A DNA stretch of 64,000 nt from Vigna angularis (Eukaryota > Streptophyta > Magnoliopsida > Fabales > Fabaceae), in NCBI RefSeq assembly GCF_016808095.1, contig NC_068979.1, forward strand, positions 24,201,444 through 24,265,443, in the 5' to 3' direction. Below are positions 1-12,631 of this stretch, one piece after another. The first letter of the stretch is position 1. Each line of letters starts with the position of its first letter. Below the pieces are notes generated by a model. That model saw only the letters and a program-made list of their open reading frames with translations. It made no database searches and was not told the DNA's origin. Position numbers and translations under genes: made by a program.

Positions 1-796
1 TGATTTAAGCATACACAATAACTACAGAATTATACATATTTATCGAAATCATATATTTACATAGTCACGGTAGAATGTGTATTCATAGAAACTATATAAT
101 TATAGTATATATAGAAATTATTATTTTCTACGTCTAAAAAATTAAAGCATTTTCTTAATTTGGAAGTAGAGTGTTTTTTAGTTAAAAAATTTTACACTCA
201 AAATTAAAAACGGAACAGCGTCCGTTCGGAATTCTGATTGTCCTTAGTCTGTTTGTCGTGCATAACTGACTCACCCTCTGTCAACTCAAACGGCCACACA
301 TTCAAAACAGGTTCCCCACCTTAACCGGTCAAACTCGGCGTCGTTTCGATAATCCCATAAAGCCCACGTTTCTAATCGTCTGCATACGCACCCACATAAA
401 TTCCCTAATCCAACCAATTAAAAAACAGTTTCCACTAACAAACTCCACTGCTTTTTCTACACGTGGAGGTAACCACCGTAACGGAATACGCCCCCACGCA
501 CAAGATCGCACGATATTTTCTTTCCCAGAGCGTGAAGAGTCACCACCCTGCAAGCATTTTCGACATTTCTTTCTCTTCTCTCTCTCTTTGGAATCTTCCT
601 TCTGCGCGGAACCCTAACTCTGTTATGTACCTACTCATTATTTAATTGGGTCGTTTTTATAATTGGGGTTGCCGGCTTGACCAATCAATCATTTCGGGTT
701 GGAGGAACAAGAGGAGTGAGGGGTTCACTTTTACGGTTTTTAATTAGGGTTCTTTGTCTTGTGCCGATCTTGTCATTTCTTGATTCTCTGATATTG
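1..796 (+). other. Upstream and 5'-leader region of the sphinganine hydroxylase gene
   Basis: This is AT-rich spacer that becomes more GC-balanced from about 200 on. A CT-rich stretch near 565-592, typical of plant 5' leaders, lies about 300 bp before the start codon. I cannot fix the transcription start. Short ORFs here are not supported as genes. Confidence 0.4.
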
Positions 797-829
797 ATGC
801 AAATTTTGGGTCTGGTGGGTGATTGTTAA
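797..829 (+). promoter_or_regulatory. Possible uORF in the hydroxylase 5' leader
   Basis: An ATG at 797 opens a 10-codon reading frame (MQILGLVGDC) that ends with TAA at 827-829. It lies 53 nt before the main ATG at 882 and in a different frame. If the leader includes it, ribosomes would meet it first and main-ORF translation could be reduced. Leader extent and translation are both inferred. Confidence 0.3.
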
Positions 830-881
830 ATCAAATCCGCGGAAAGTATTGTTTTTTTTTTCCTTCCTCTGGGGTCGTGGA

Positions 882-3800
882 ATGGATTTGGGGGTTTCTG
901 ATGAGATGTTAGGCACTTTTGTGCCTATAGTAGTTTACTGGATTTATTCTGGGATTTACGTTGTTTTGGGGTCGTTTGCTGAAAGTTATCGGTTACATTC
1001 GAAGCAGGAAGAGGACGAAAAAAATTTGGTGTCAAAGGGTGCTGTGGTTAAAGGTGTTCTTCTTCAACAACTAGTTCAGGCCGTGGTTGCAACCCTCTTG
1101 TTTGCGGTAAGTTTTTCGAGGTGTGATAAGTTTGCAGTTTCTTTCTTTTTTTAATGATTTTTCTACGAGAAGATGCATTAATGAAGTCAATCTTGCATTG
1201 CCGAAACGGCTTTTAAGACGTTTAATTGCTCAACACGTTTATGTTTTGGCTCCTTTATGCCTTTTGGGTAATGCTAGACGCTATGCACAAGACAAACTGT
1301 TTTCGTTCCTTTTTGGTTGGTTGTGTTTATTACTTCACTAGTAACACTCCTTTACAAAGATTTTGTGTGCTTGATCTAGTATGGTGTGCAATAATGATAT
1401 TGTTTTTTTCTATTATTGATTATGATAAGGTTTGATTGCTATTTGGCATATGTGAGTTTAGTACTCTATTCTCCATTAGAGGTTGAACATTTATTGCGTG
1501 TGTGGTTGAATTGTTGTTTGACCTGTGTGTTTATCATAGGCTACTTCATAAGGGATAGTTTGTGGCTATAGATACTTTAATGGGTTATTCTTGGAGCCTT
1601 TTCTTAATGGTAGTAAATATGCTATTAGCCCAAAACGAGTTTCTTACCTTCAAAAAAGATAACGTGTGCTGAGCTCCAGAGAAAAAAGTTTCTTTGAGGG
1701 GTGGATGGTGTTGGTTTTGCCCCGATTGAGCAAAAGATTTAGAAAATCGGTTAAGGTAGATCGAATTAGATTGCATTATTTTTAGTCCAGTGAAAAGTAG
1801 AAGAGAGACTAAAACAGGGTTAAGGCCTAATAGTTGTTTGGTGGAAGGAAAAAAAAATTCGTTTCATTTAATCATGAATACTTAGAGTCATTATTCGATG
1901 AATGATTAGAATCTATTTGATTGGTCATAAATTATAAAATATTTATTATTTGTTAAGTTTATAATGAAATCATTTATAGTTGTATTAAATGAGGAAATAA
2001 GGGAATGTAATTGTGTCGTATTTTTACAGCATAAATAACATGTTTGAAAAAGCTTATGACAGCATAATAAGTTCTTTATAAAAATATAAAATAAATTCTT
2101 AAAAAATCGTAATATTTGGAACATTAGTTGACATTTAATAACTTTTTTTTCTCTGAAAAATAAATTATTTTCATGATCTGAAAATTTGTAGCTTATGATT
2201 ATTTTCTAACAGCCTTTTCCCTTTTAGCTTGAAACACACTCTTATGTAAAACTGAAGTTTTTTTTTCTTTTACATTTAAACAAAATTAATTATTTTAGAA
2301 CTACCCTTTTAGCAAACTTACCCTACGTAAACTGATTTTTTATTATAATTGATTAATGAAATTATTAAATTTTCACAGTTGTCCAATCACATCCGATAAT
2401 TTAACTTTTCTCTCAGCTTGGGAAAGTTAGATTCCCACTTATCACATTATAATTACTTTGTTAGAAATATGTAAAAAAATTATTGGTAAACAATGTTTCT
2501 TAGTAATTATATATATATTTTTTATATAAGAAACAAACATTTTCAACGTCTGATTCCTGGGAAACTAAATATTGTCCTTGTACCAAATGTCACCTTAGTG
2601 TCCTCTTCAGCTTCCCCTGACTAAAGAGGACATATGCTCTTGATTATATTTTTATAATTCTTTAAGTGCTCCTCATTTGCTACACCTGATTTTATCTTTT
2701 AAATTTTTTTTGATTGCTTGGGGACGTTGAAATATATATACTAATAGTAGGATTCTGTTCCCCTTATATAAAAATGATATCCTAATGGATTTTTCACTTA
2801 TTTGCTGTTTGACTGAAGTATGTCAAGCGGATTTTTAAGAACTTTACGGCTATGAAAAAAAATTAAATTTTCACATGCATGACATTTGTAAGAAATGTAA
2901 CATTTTTTTATAAGCAGAAGAGATATATAATTGTATTCAGTATTATGAAAGAAAGTTAAAGTATTCCCTACTCCCTCTGCCCCTGCTAACCTTAATCTTT
3001 CTTGAGTAAAGAAACACATTAAACAAAATAATCCAGCTTTAATGAAACTGTTTGCTTATTGCATGGTTGTCCGAGCTCTGGGGCATGTATGCATTAAACA
3101 CTTTGAGGAGAAATTTTGTTGTTCATAGTAGGTTTATCTTTAGTAGTATTGCTTCTTGTGGTCTCATCCCTAAAATATTCTTTGATACTACAATAAATTC
3201 TCTTAGACAGAAAAATTACCAGTTTATGGAGTGTTCTGTTCTGTGAAATTTTATCACGTAATTCATTGATCCAATTGTAGCTTTTGTGTATAATATAGGA
3301 CATGTGATTGGTTCTGGATAACAAAATTGTAATTGATTTTTGTTAATTGTGTAGCTGACAGGAAGTGATAACCAAAATACGACCAGCCAGAATACTTCTC
3401 TACTTGTTTTAGCAAGACAATTTGTTACTGCTATGCTTGTAATGGACGCATGGCAATACTTCATGCACAGATACATGCATCACAACAAGTTCCTATACAA
3501 ACATATCCACTCTCTGCATCACAGACTCATTGTACCCTATTCATATGGAGCTCTATACAATCACCCTGTGGAGGGGCTTCTGAATGACACTGTTGGTGGT
3601 GCTTTATCGTTCTTAGTCTCCGGGATGAGTCCTCGAGCCTCCATTTTCTTCTTCTCGTTTGCCACCATTAAAACTGTTGATGATCACTGTGGGTTATTGC
3701 TCCCCGGAAACCTTTTCCATATATTTTTCAAAAACAACTCGGCCTATCATGATGTACACCATCAACTCTATGGCAACAAGTACAACTTCTCACAGCCATT

Positions 3801-3909
3801 CTTCATCATGTGGGACAGAATCTTGGGTACCTACATGCCATACACATTGGAGGAGAGGGAAGGTGGTGGTTTTGAAACTAAACCTTGCAAAGATTACAAG
3901 GATGATTAA
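882..3909 (+). CDS. SBH1: Sphinganine C4-hydroxylase (sphingoid base hydroxylase)
   Basis: This enzyme hydroxylates C4 of the long-chain base (dihydrosphingosine to phytosphingosine) in the ER membrane. Coding exons are 882-1106 (75 codons) and 3355-3909. They join in phase 0 across a GTAAGT...GTAG intron and give 259 aa, the usual length for plant SBH proteins. Exon 1 carries a hydrophobic N-terminal segment (VPIVVYWIYSGIYVVLG). Exon 2 carries the di-iron histidine clusters of the fatty-acid hydroxylase superfamily: HRYMH (residues 113-117), HSLHH (127-131) and HDVHH (207-211), plus NHP and DDHCG. The start is the first ATG in the frame and matches the family N-terminus (DEMLGTF.PIV). The C-terminus ends KDYKDD. 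No lesion was seen. SBH1 and SBH2 cannot be told apart from this sequence. Confidence 0.95.
1107..3354 (+). other. Long intron of the hydroxylase gene
   Basis: This 2248-bp intron starts with GTAAGT at 1107 and ends at the acceptor AG at 3353-3354, after a T-rich tract. It is AT-rich with a short (AT) run near 2508-2525. No coding or RNA gene is supported inside it. Small ORFs at 1123-1435 and 3052-3246 lie wholly within the intron. Confidence 0.9.
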
Positions 3910-4090
3910 CTTTTTAGCTTGATGAGCATCCTTTATCTGTACTAGTATCCTTTTCTCCGGTATGAGCAGCACTGCCACAGTAATCATGTGATGCCTGTAT
4001 ATACATATGATGTGTCCTGTTCTATATTTTTATTTTTGTTTCCCCTATGTCCATACTAGATAGACATAATAAAGGAAATTGAGGTACTAC
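3910..4090 (+). other. 3' UTR of the hydroxylase gene with polyadenylation signal
   Basis: The stop codon is followed by T-rich sequence. The first canonical AATAAA is at 4068-4073, about 160 nt downstream, and is the likely polyadenylation signal. The exact 3' end is inferred. Confidence 0.5.
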
Positions 4091-6730
4091 CTATTACCAT
4101 TTGATTTTCACCCTTGTATTGCTTGCTGCTACACTCATAGTTATACCTTGTATCCCTCATGTCTTACAATGTTTAACTTGCCTACGAATGCCATCTTTGA
4201 TGTCCTAATACTTAATCTGTCTTGCTGAATTTTCTGTCTGGTTCTATTTTTTTAGCACGGTTATTTAATGAATATTGCATCTGTAAAATGGACCTCTGTC
4301 TAATCATGTACAGGGTGGACTCCTTCATTTTGATGATTGAATGAGATAGGTGAATGTATCTGCTAACCATTTGTATTCTAGCGAACTCTTAATTGTTTTT
4401 GGGGGGAAAATGCCAAATTTGCTTAAGCTTCTTCTTTGTCAAATTATTGAGCTGTCTCACCCTATAGGCACAACATTCAACAATATTTTTTATGTCTTTT
4501 GTTTCCTTTCTACTTTTTTCTCGCAAGAGACACTCTTTTGAAAAACAAGATTTAGAATGTATTCATGGAATAATCCAGGTTTAAAATTATTTAAAATTTA
4601 TACAAGAGCCGTTATAAAACAAATGTTGGTTAGTAACATAAGGAAGGGTTTTGGTATTATAACACCAAGGAGTGGTGCAAACAGTCTTTCCTTAAACAGA
4701 AGAATCGTTCTCTTCAAAGGAAAGTTGATAATTTTCATCCTTTTTTTATCCATGGTCTTTTGTTCCCTTTGTCATAACCACTACTCAATTTTTTCTTGTT
4801 TTCGTTATACTTGTGTTGAAGGAATCCCATGTTTAAAAACAAAATATTAATGGACACTGAAAAGGTGCATCAATAGGTGTAAACAAAGTGTGTAATAGAT
4901 GTAAACAAAATTAATGTGTATGCGTATATCATTGCCCTTAAGAAAAGCGAATCCAATTTGATTTTAGAATAATTACCATTTATTTATTTTAAATTAAATT
5001 TAATATTTCATGTTTTGAAAAAATAAAGTAAATATTTTACTAGAATAATATGTTGATATTTAAATTTCATGTTCTAAAATTTTAACCTTAATTTAAAGAG
5101 ATAAGGGAAGAAAAGGGAATGAAAGGACAATCAATCACTCTCTTACTCTTTTTCTATTATTATAGTTATTAGGTTTAATTAGGATTCTTACTCTTTTTCT
5201 ATTATTATTGTTATTAGGTTTAATTAGGATTTTGATTCTTATATTTAGATTTATAACTCATTTGTTTTTTTTTATAATTTTTTTTATTTAATTGAGTTTT
5301 TCTATTTTTTTAAATGCAATCGATATATTTCCTTTTATTAAATTAGTATTTGCATTGTTTAGAAGGTAACAACGTATAAGTTCAAATTTCTTTCTCTGAG
5401 GATCTCTTGTTCTTTGGTGATACAACCCTACCATTCACCTTTTCTGGAAAGCATCACAATAACTCTATTTAAAAATATATAAGTACTCAATTGTGTAAAA
5501 AAAGTATAGATAAACAATTAATTATACGTGTAAATATATGAATCAAATTACAAACTAAGCTTAATTATTATGACGATAATCATTGTCTTCAGATATAGTT
5601 ACGGCCATCACCTCATCATTATTTTCACTTTTACCATCATTATTGTTTACACTACTCTCATATATGTCGTTACTGCATAGTCATTTTTATTATAACAAGA
5701 GAAAAATAAACAACACATAACGAAGAGCCTAATAAATCAAAAGTTCAAGCAAATGTGTTATGTTATATGATGAATGGTGGTATAAGTAAGAGTCGTTAGT
5801 GAAGTACTTACGATTAAAAATGTTTCTATTTGAGGGAATATATTGATGTCTACAGATTCATACTTGATGGAGAGATTATTGAAAATTTAAGTGTGTAACT
5901 AAGCTTCATATTAAGTTAAAATAAGAACGTTAAGAAATATGTAAGAAAAAATACTCTTAAATTCATTATTTTAATGTTTTGGGTTAGAAATAATATTAAT
6001 TATGAGTCTTATTAAAATTATATCTTTCTATACATATCATAAATCTCTTTATCATATCATTTCGAACTAAGTTTTTACTTTATTATTCGAAGAAGAAATT
6101 GAATGATGAATAGATTAATAAGTAATATTTTATTTCGTTAATTAGGTTAAAAACCGTAGGAGAATTTCAATATTAGATATGTAGCTGTTTTTTTTAAAGG
6201 ATGTATAACTCTTAAATAATTACAAAAAGAGCTTTTTATCCTGAACAATAGTTCTATCTGATTTTACATTCGATGATATAAAAATGCATAAGATTTCATA
6301 AAAAAAAATATTTCAAATAATAAATTCTTTATAAACTTGGTCTCTCTCTCTAAAGTTAATAAAATAGTGGTAAAGGAAGATGAACATTAATAGTTCTTTT
6401 ATTCGATAGAAAAAGAGTATCACAAACTACAAAAGAAGATAGAACCACCTTTAAGAAAATAGCAGAGATAAAGAGTAAAAGATCCTAAACATGATTCAAT
6501 ATTTTAAATGTTCATATTCATGCAAACACGTTGACAAATATATATGTGAGAATAAAAAAGATTGTAACATGTAAAATAACTCTCTCCAATGATTGTATAA
6601 ATTGAAGTCTCTCTGTCATACCCATAAAAATATTACCTTAATAGTAACAATTTTATTACTAGTAGTAATAAATTTCTTTGTAAATGGAAAATATAATAAG
6701 TTTATAAAATGTATAAAGTTAAATAAGAAA
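4091..6730. other. Intergenic AT-rich spacer
   Basis: No ORF here resembles a known protein. It holds long A/T tracts and one 45-bp tandem duplication, listed separately. I see no RNA gene. Confidence 0.6.
5141..5230. repeat. 45-bp tandem duplication
   Basis: Two adjacent 45-bp units (5141-5185 and 5186-5230) begin TCTTACTCTTTTTC and end TTTAATTAGGAT. They differ by one visible base (ATAG versus ATTG). Confidence 0.9.
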
Positions 6731-6813
6731 TTTTGGTAGCTTAATTGGTAGAAAATTTTGGTGATGGGTTCAAACTCTTTTCTACCTTTTTGTTAAAAAA
6801 AAAAAAACAAAAA
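6731..6813 (+). repeat. tRNA-like / SINE-like remnant
   Basis: TAGCTTAATTGG (6737-6748) resembles a pol III A box and GGTTCAAACTC (6767-6777) resembles a B box. A poly-A rich stretch follows (6794-6813). The A-B spacing is too short for an intact tRNA and no anticodon arm can be folded. A decayed SINE or tRNA fragment is the best reading. Confidence 0.3.
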
Positions 6814-6866
6814 AGTAAAATAAAATTTAAAATATTGATAATGGAGAAAGCATTCAGATTTGAAGG

Positions 6867-9330
6867 TGTAACATCCCAATAATACAGTAATAACCATATA
6901 ATAGAATTAATTACATTTCACAATAAACAGTGCAGTCTTACACTAATAACAGCACTCACAAGCCGAACGGCTTGACTACAGAGCTAATTACAATCTAACA
7001 GAAATAAGAAGAGTCCGAATCGAACGGTTTACAAAACCTAATACCGAACGATCAAAACGAAACAACTAACATCTAATTTAACCGAACGACCTAAGGCTCG
7101 GCCTTAACTTCAATGTCCACCAGATTCTCCTCTTCAATTACATCTTCCAGCAATGCATCTCCTTCTGCTCACATCCACACGGATGATCATTGCAATTGAC
7201 AAGACGGACGTACAAGGACAAACAACACAATGAAAACACAGGGTAAGCTTATGTAATTTAATTCATACACCAGCATATAAAATAAACATTCCAACACACA
7301 AAAGTAATTCCACAATTATATCAGTACGAAGCCTATCACTAGACTGACTGTCCGGACGGTATGAATCTGTGTAGCTACGACGTTCGTGCACCCGGGTGAT
7401 GTAGTAACTGGGATACCCTCAACAGCTGCCACCCGAGGTTAGCCCTATCAGTCCAAAGTACTCCTAAAGACTAGGACCTCCTGCCGTTCCCACACATGAC
7501 CTACCCTCCTCTACGTGAGGACGAGTACTCATGGAACATCAGGATGAACTGTCAATTAAGCCTTGTCCACGTTCATACTTTACGATATCAATATTCATCC
7601 AGGAGTCGCTCCTCCCCGGAACGCTCGTTCAAAATCTACAACCATTTATTCATCTCATATACTGTTCATTCTTTATAACCTTTCACTTTAATATCATTTT
7701 CGTCTTCAGTTCCAAGGACATAAAATACCGAACGTTCAGCCCTCTTCATAACGAGGACGAACGTAAGGAACGAGTTCGAGAAATCTCCCGTTCCAGAATA
7801 GAATAAAGTCGACTACAATGACACACCACATATGACGAACGTCATTTACCACTTGAATTAGTTGAATGAACTGACTCTTGTGAGTTTAGATCAATACTTA
7901 AAGAATAATTTAAATACAGGGGTTCTAGGCCGGATCCAATGGATATAGACACCTTAAGACGATTAAAGAACCATACTTAGAATAATTAAATTACAGAAAC
8001 CAAATGCCAGTCAATGACCGAACATGGTAAAGGATTTTACTAAATTTGGACGAACGCTAATTCAACAAGTTAGATAATTAAAGACGAGTACGAGCGTTCG
8101 GTATAAGACCGAGCGCCACTCATCACGAACGTTTTGGGTCGAGACCCATCACTGATTTAAACTCGTGATAGAAATAAATATACTATGAGATGGTGAAGAT
8201 AGGGGATAAGAATGACTAAGTATTCAGATATAAGCTTACAAGATTCTCATTTCCTCACATAACACTCAGGACATCTACGCTTGGCCGAACGCTCAAACGT
8301 AGCACTATTATAATAGGGCGTTCGTCCTCAACTAGAATTCTTCCCAAATGAAAAAATTCAATTTCAAAGAAGTTTTCTATCAACACCGAACGGTCAAGGA
8401 CCGTTCAATGACGAACGTACATTATCATAGAGAGATTTATATTCAGAATTCATTTACATTTAACTCATTTCTCAGCATATAGTTTCATATCTTCACATAC
8501 TCATATCATAGTACATTTTCATATTTCTCATACATTAACTCATAATCATTATCATATACCAAAAATCAAATATCACAAAGTCATGTTTCATACAACTCAC
8601 AGAATGTCCATACAGCACAATACAAACAATACGAATTAAATTGAATAAGCTCCCCTTACCTCTTAAAGTGAACGTACGTCCTGCAGACTAAAACTCAGCT
8701 CGCAGAAATGATATTTTCTTCTACCCACCACGCTCAACCAAACTCTTTAATCTAAACAAATTACAGAAAACCAAGATTGGTTCAGATAAGATGACCGCGT
8801 GCAACCAAAGCTTGGCTTGCATGCTCATATGAACGAATAGCTAGAGACGAGGAACTTACCAGTTTCAGAATTCAGAACTGTTCGGTTCAAAGTGAAGCTT
8901 GAGACGCCGGGAATGCTTCCACGGTGCCTGAACGGTGATCGGAGTAGAGAAAGGTAAGTTACAGTAGAGAGAAGGAAGGGTTTTCTAGAGAGAAGAAGGA
9001 GAAATGGAAAGTCAGAGTTTGGAATGGAGAAGGTGCATGCAGAAGAGAGTGGGCAGGTTTTTCAGAAATCATTTTGATTCATCCCACGACCAAACGGTCG
9101 TGCGCTCTTCTGTTGACACCTGCACTCCACTTACTGACTTCCGAATCTTCCATTTTGACACTTGGCGTTAGCGCAGGGAGTTTGTGAGTGCGTTTTAATG
9201 AGATCCGACAGGGTTTTGGGTGTAATAAATGAGATTAGACAGGTGGGTTTTGGGTGCATAATTACGAGGTCTGACAGAAGGCATTATTAAGGAATCCATT
9301 ATGTAAGTGGTGATTTAGAAATTAATATAA
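6867..9330. mobile_element. Left arm of gypsy-type LTR material
   Basis: This begins TGTAACATCCCAAT, the exact inverse of ATTGGGATGTTACA at 19807-19820. It is less AT-rich than its surroundings and dotted with CGAACG motifs. Parts are inverted relative to 19080-19640: 7467-7484 is an exact 18-bp reverse complement of 19279-19296, with looser matches on either side. The TGTAACATCCC...GGGATGTTACA ends resemble LTR termini of Tekay/Del-type gypsy elements. Either this is the U3 part of one about 4.2-kb solo LTR cut by the copia element, or it is a separate minus-strand LTR. No clear 5-bp target duplication was found. No gag or pol coding remains. Confidence 0.55.
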
Positions 9331-9392
9331 TAAAATAATATTAAAATAATAAATAATATTAAAAAATTGATGAATAGTAAAAATTTTTGGAC

Positions 9393-9400
9393 TATAAATA
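9393..9400 (+). promoter_or_regulatory. TATA box of the gypsy-type LTR
   Basis: TATAAATA is followed by a purine-rich G run and a GAGAAG-rich tract, the layout typical of a U3/R boundary in plant LTRs. It is plus oriented and lies upstream of the copia insertion. Confidence 0.45.
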
Positions 9401-9938
9401 GGCATGAGGGGGGAGGCTATTTTGCACAAAGAGAAGAATAATCAAGTGAGAAACCTTGAGAAATAGAGAAGAAAGAGTTAGGAAGAAATTTTTAGTTGCA
9501 AGAAGAGTAGAGGCTCTGGAGGGTTTTCGGGGAAAACGAATTCGGAGCAAGAGAAGTCTGGAATAGAGGTAGGGGAGCTAACCTTTCTAAGCTTTTATAT
9601 TATGATTTAGTATTGTTTTTCATGTCTTGAAATTCTGTGTGAATACTGTTAATGCTTACTGTATATCTATCTATATTGAATTTCGGTGTTAATATTATAT
9701 GCTTTTGTTTTGAATCTGTAAATAAGAAATTTGTTAAAAACTAGTTGAGGAACACTTTGGCTAAGGAAAGACTTGGTACTTAAGTTGTCCATTGTGACAC
9801 ACCTCTCTTTCCTAGAAGTCTACTCGATATGTTTTTAACTTAAATCTTGTTGTACAGATTGAGTACTGTTAAATTATTATGCAATATATCTCGTTGGAAT
9901 GCAAATGTCTGATGGATTCATGTTATTGTGGTAGATAT

Positions 9939-10998
9939 TGTTAGAATCGCTGCAACAGAATTATTAGCGTGGAACAAACCAAGAGGGGGGAGGCGGTGAA
10001 TTGGTTATATACTTTTATTATGCCTTTTATTATTTTTCTCTTAATTTTTCTTACTGAGCAGATAATTAAATATAAATGACGGAGTAAGGGAAAGAGAAAA
10101 ATTACACAGGTGATTTTATCCTGGTTCAGATCACTCGGATCCTACGTCCAGTCGCCTATCTCAAACAAGATAAACCTTTTTCACTAACACAAAACAATTA
10201 CAAATATTAATCACACAGAAAAACAATTTGTAAGAGTTTAGAAATACCACCTCTCTTGAAACCACAAGAGACGAACTTACACTTCCTTTGAATCTTCACA
10301 AAGGATGACCACCTCCTTCGAATGCTTCACGAAGGATGATTCTCTTCCAGGCACTTCCTCGGATACACCAAGGATGAACAAGCTATTCCTCTGTCACCGC
10401 AGTAGCACTTCAGGACTTTGCAGACAAGAGTTTCCTTAGCTTCAACAATCTCACAGAGTTCTCAAAGAGTTCAGAGAGCTTTAGCACAAGGGAAGAGTTA
10501 TTTTTGAGATAAAGAGTGAGCCATTTTATAGACTCAGCCTAATACCCTTCCATTCTTCGAAAACGGGCCATCTAACGCATTTAATCGATTAACACAAGTA
10601 TTAATCGATTACAATGAGTACAACGGCTAGTTTTTCAAATCTGAAACCCCCAACGGCTAGTGTTAATCGATTATTCTCAGGAATAATCGATTAACTAATC
10701 GATTATTATTAGCTTTAATCGATTATTACAGGGGCAATTGGGTTTTCAGTGCCAGCCTCGTTTTAATCGATTAAAACTGGGTTTAATCGATTAAAACAGC
10801 TTGTGGATGATTCTCAACAGTAAATAAATCAAATATAAATTACAAGAATCAACCCTAATACATATTTGAGCACTATTACATCAACTTTGATTATTATAAA
10901 AGCTTTATAAAATACAGAGATCTTCAATTTGTCTTTATGGATCTTGACTTGTGCAAATTTGTTCATCATCAAAACTTCATCTTTGATTTTTGCTAACA
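9939..10998 (-). repeat. 3' LTR of the copia element
   Basis: This 1060-bp LTR is downstream in the element's minus orientation. It matches 17646-18705 at a constant offset of 7707 with no indels. It carries the TATA box, eight AATCGATT palindromes and an MSA motif in U3. Confidence 0.95.
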
Positions 10999-11168
10999 TT
11001 CTCCCCCTTTTTGATGATGATCAAAAATTCTTCTGAGTTTAAAGCTTTTTAAAAATCTGAAACAACCACAACTCACGAAAGGAGAGATTAATAGAAAAAT
11101 AAGGAAATAAAGAGTTTAAATTATCTTCTCCCCCTTTTTGATCATAAGAAAAAAAATGGGCTCCCCCT
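10999..11168 (-). other. Multiple polypurine tracts before the 3' LTR
   Basis: On the minus strand, AAAAAGGGGGAGAA abuts the 3' LTR (10999-11012). A second AAAAAGGGGGAGA lies at about 11127-11139 and a shorter AAGGGGGAG at 11161-11168. The first is the primer for plus-strand synthesis. Repeated tracts are described for Sireviruses. Confidence 0.75.
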
Positions 11169-11283
11169 TAATAAAAACAAATTATGCATAGAGGAAAAAG
11201 AAATGAACAACAACTTGTTATTGAATTTTAAAAAGAAGATGCATACAATCATAAAGATAAACAACAAAACAAACAAAGAGGAT

Positions 11284-12467
11284 CTAGAATTCATCACTTG
11301 CGTCACTATTAAAGTGCCGCTCTAATCCTGAAATCCTAGTGTCTAGATTCCTGAGATGAGTACATATTTCTTCGTGGCGAGTGTTTTGAATGTTCATCAT
11401 ATCATTTTGGAGGCGAGCCATCTCAGTCATTTGTCTAGAGAGACTCTCTAGACTATATTCCTCATGCACTTGAGATGGGCCAGCAGCATGTGTGGGGTCA
11501 GGCATGGGGATATCCGCAGCTTCATCTTCATTTTCTTGCCCACCAATGGCATCCTCAGGGTGGATGTAGGAGAGTCCTTGTTTGATAAAACCCATTTGCC
11601 TCAGGGAGTTATCGCCAACCTTATGACCCGGAAGGACAGTCTCATATGTTCATTTGTGACATCTACTCCTTTGTACTCACAAATTTGGGAAACAAGAAGA
11701 GGATATGGAAGAGGTGCAACATCTAACCTTTTGGCCTTGAACATTATTGTCTGAATCAAGTGAGGCCAATTTAGTGGAATGCTCTGAAGTATTCCATACA
11801 TAATAATGAGATCAGTCTCAGAGCATTGGGCATGATTTGACCCTCTAGGGCACAAAAGCCACACAATAAGGTAGTGCAAAAGGCGTTCTTCCATCTTGAG
11901 TCCACCAGCAAGGAAGAGACGAGCATTGTGTTGTCGAGGATTGCGGAGAAATGACAGGTACACCGTTATCTTGTTGAATTGAGCAAAGTCATTTGGAACA
12001 AGTTGAGAATTTTCTAAAACAGGGACTTTTGCTACATTCGTCCAAATGTCATTGTCCAAGACAATGTCCACACCTTTCACCCTTGTTTGGAAGAACCCAT
12101 CACGAACCTTTAAATTAAAATAGAAGATGCGAACAAGATCCGGATAGTACCTTCCACGAAGTTCCATTATGTGTTGAACTCCTTGTTCAATGATGAGATT
12201 GGGAAATGAGAAGTTGTAGGATGTGTACCAAGCGAGATCAATGAATTTTTGTTTGATGAGCTTCCTTTCCTTCCAAAATTGTGAGAATGACTGTTGATCT
12301 TGCTCATCGGAAAGCCACCCTTCTATGGTAGCATCTCTTTTGCGAACATTACTCTCTGAAATTCCACTTGTCCTTCTTCTCCTTCTTCTTGAAGGTTCAG
12401 CCATTGAGATGGATGGAAAGCAAATATTTTGGTGAAAGAAAGGAGAAGGCAAGAGGGATAAGCTCAA
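11284..12467 (-). pseudogene. Third ORF of the copia element (putative plant transposon protein family), frameshifted
   Basis: Two consecutive minus-strand frames (12467-11601, 288 aa, and 11595-11284, 103 aa) read as one protein split by a one-base frameshift near 11600. The first has a basic start (MAEPSRRRRRRTSG, possible true ATG at 12404) and a globular part with ELRGRYYPDLVRIFYFNL and VKGVDIVLDNDIW. These resemble the 'putative plant transposon protein' domain (PF20167, from memory). The second part is acidic and then coiled-coil (SRQMTEMARLQNDMMNIQN). It sits between pol and the 3' LTR, where some Sireviruses carry an env-like gene. I see no signal peptide or membrane segment, so it is not an obvious envelope. 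Function unknown. Confidence 0.65.
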
Positions 12468-12631
12468 GATTGGTTCAAGTATGGAAAGTGGGGACCAAGT
12501 GGGGTATAAATAGGCTCAAGAATGCTCCCCAACGTTCATATTTTGGGATTTTGCCTGTTAATAGCCGTTGGCAACGACTAGTTTAATGAAAACTGCAATA
12601 TTTTTCGAAAAAAAAAACAGTCTGGAGCGCA

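Noticed and set aside
819..881. In-frame upstream extension of hydroxylase exon 1
   Set aside because: It starts with GTG, not ATG, and the family N-terminus begins at 882.
11284..12467. Env-like reading of the third copia ORF
   Set aside because: No signal peptide, membrane segment or cysteine pattern supports an envelope; only its position does.
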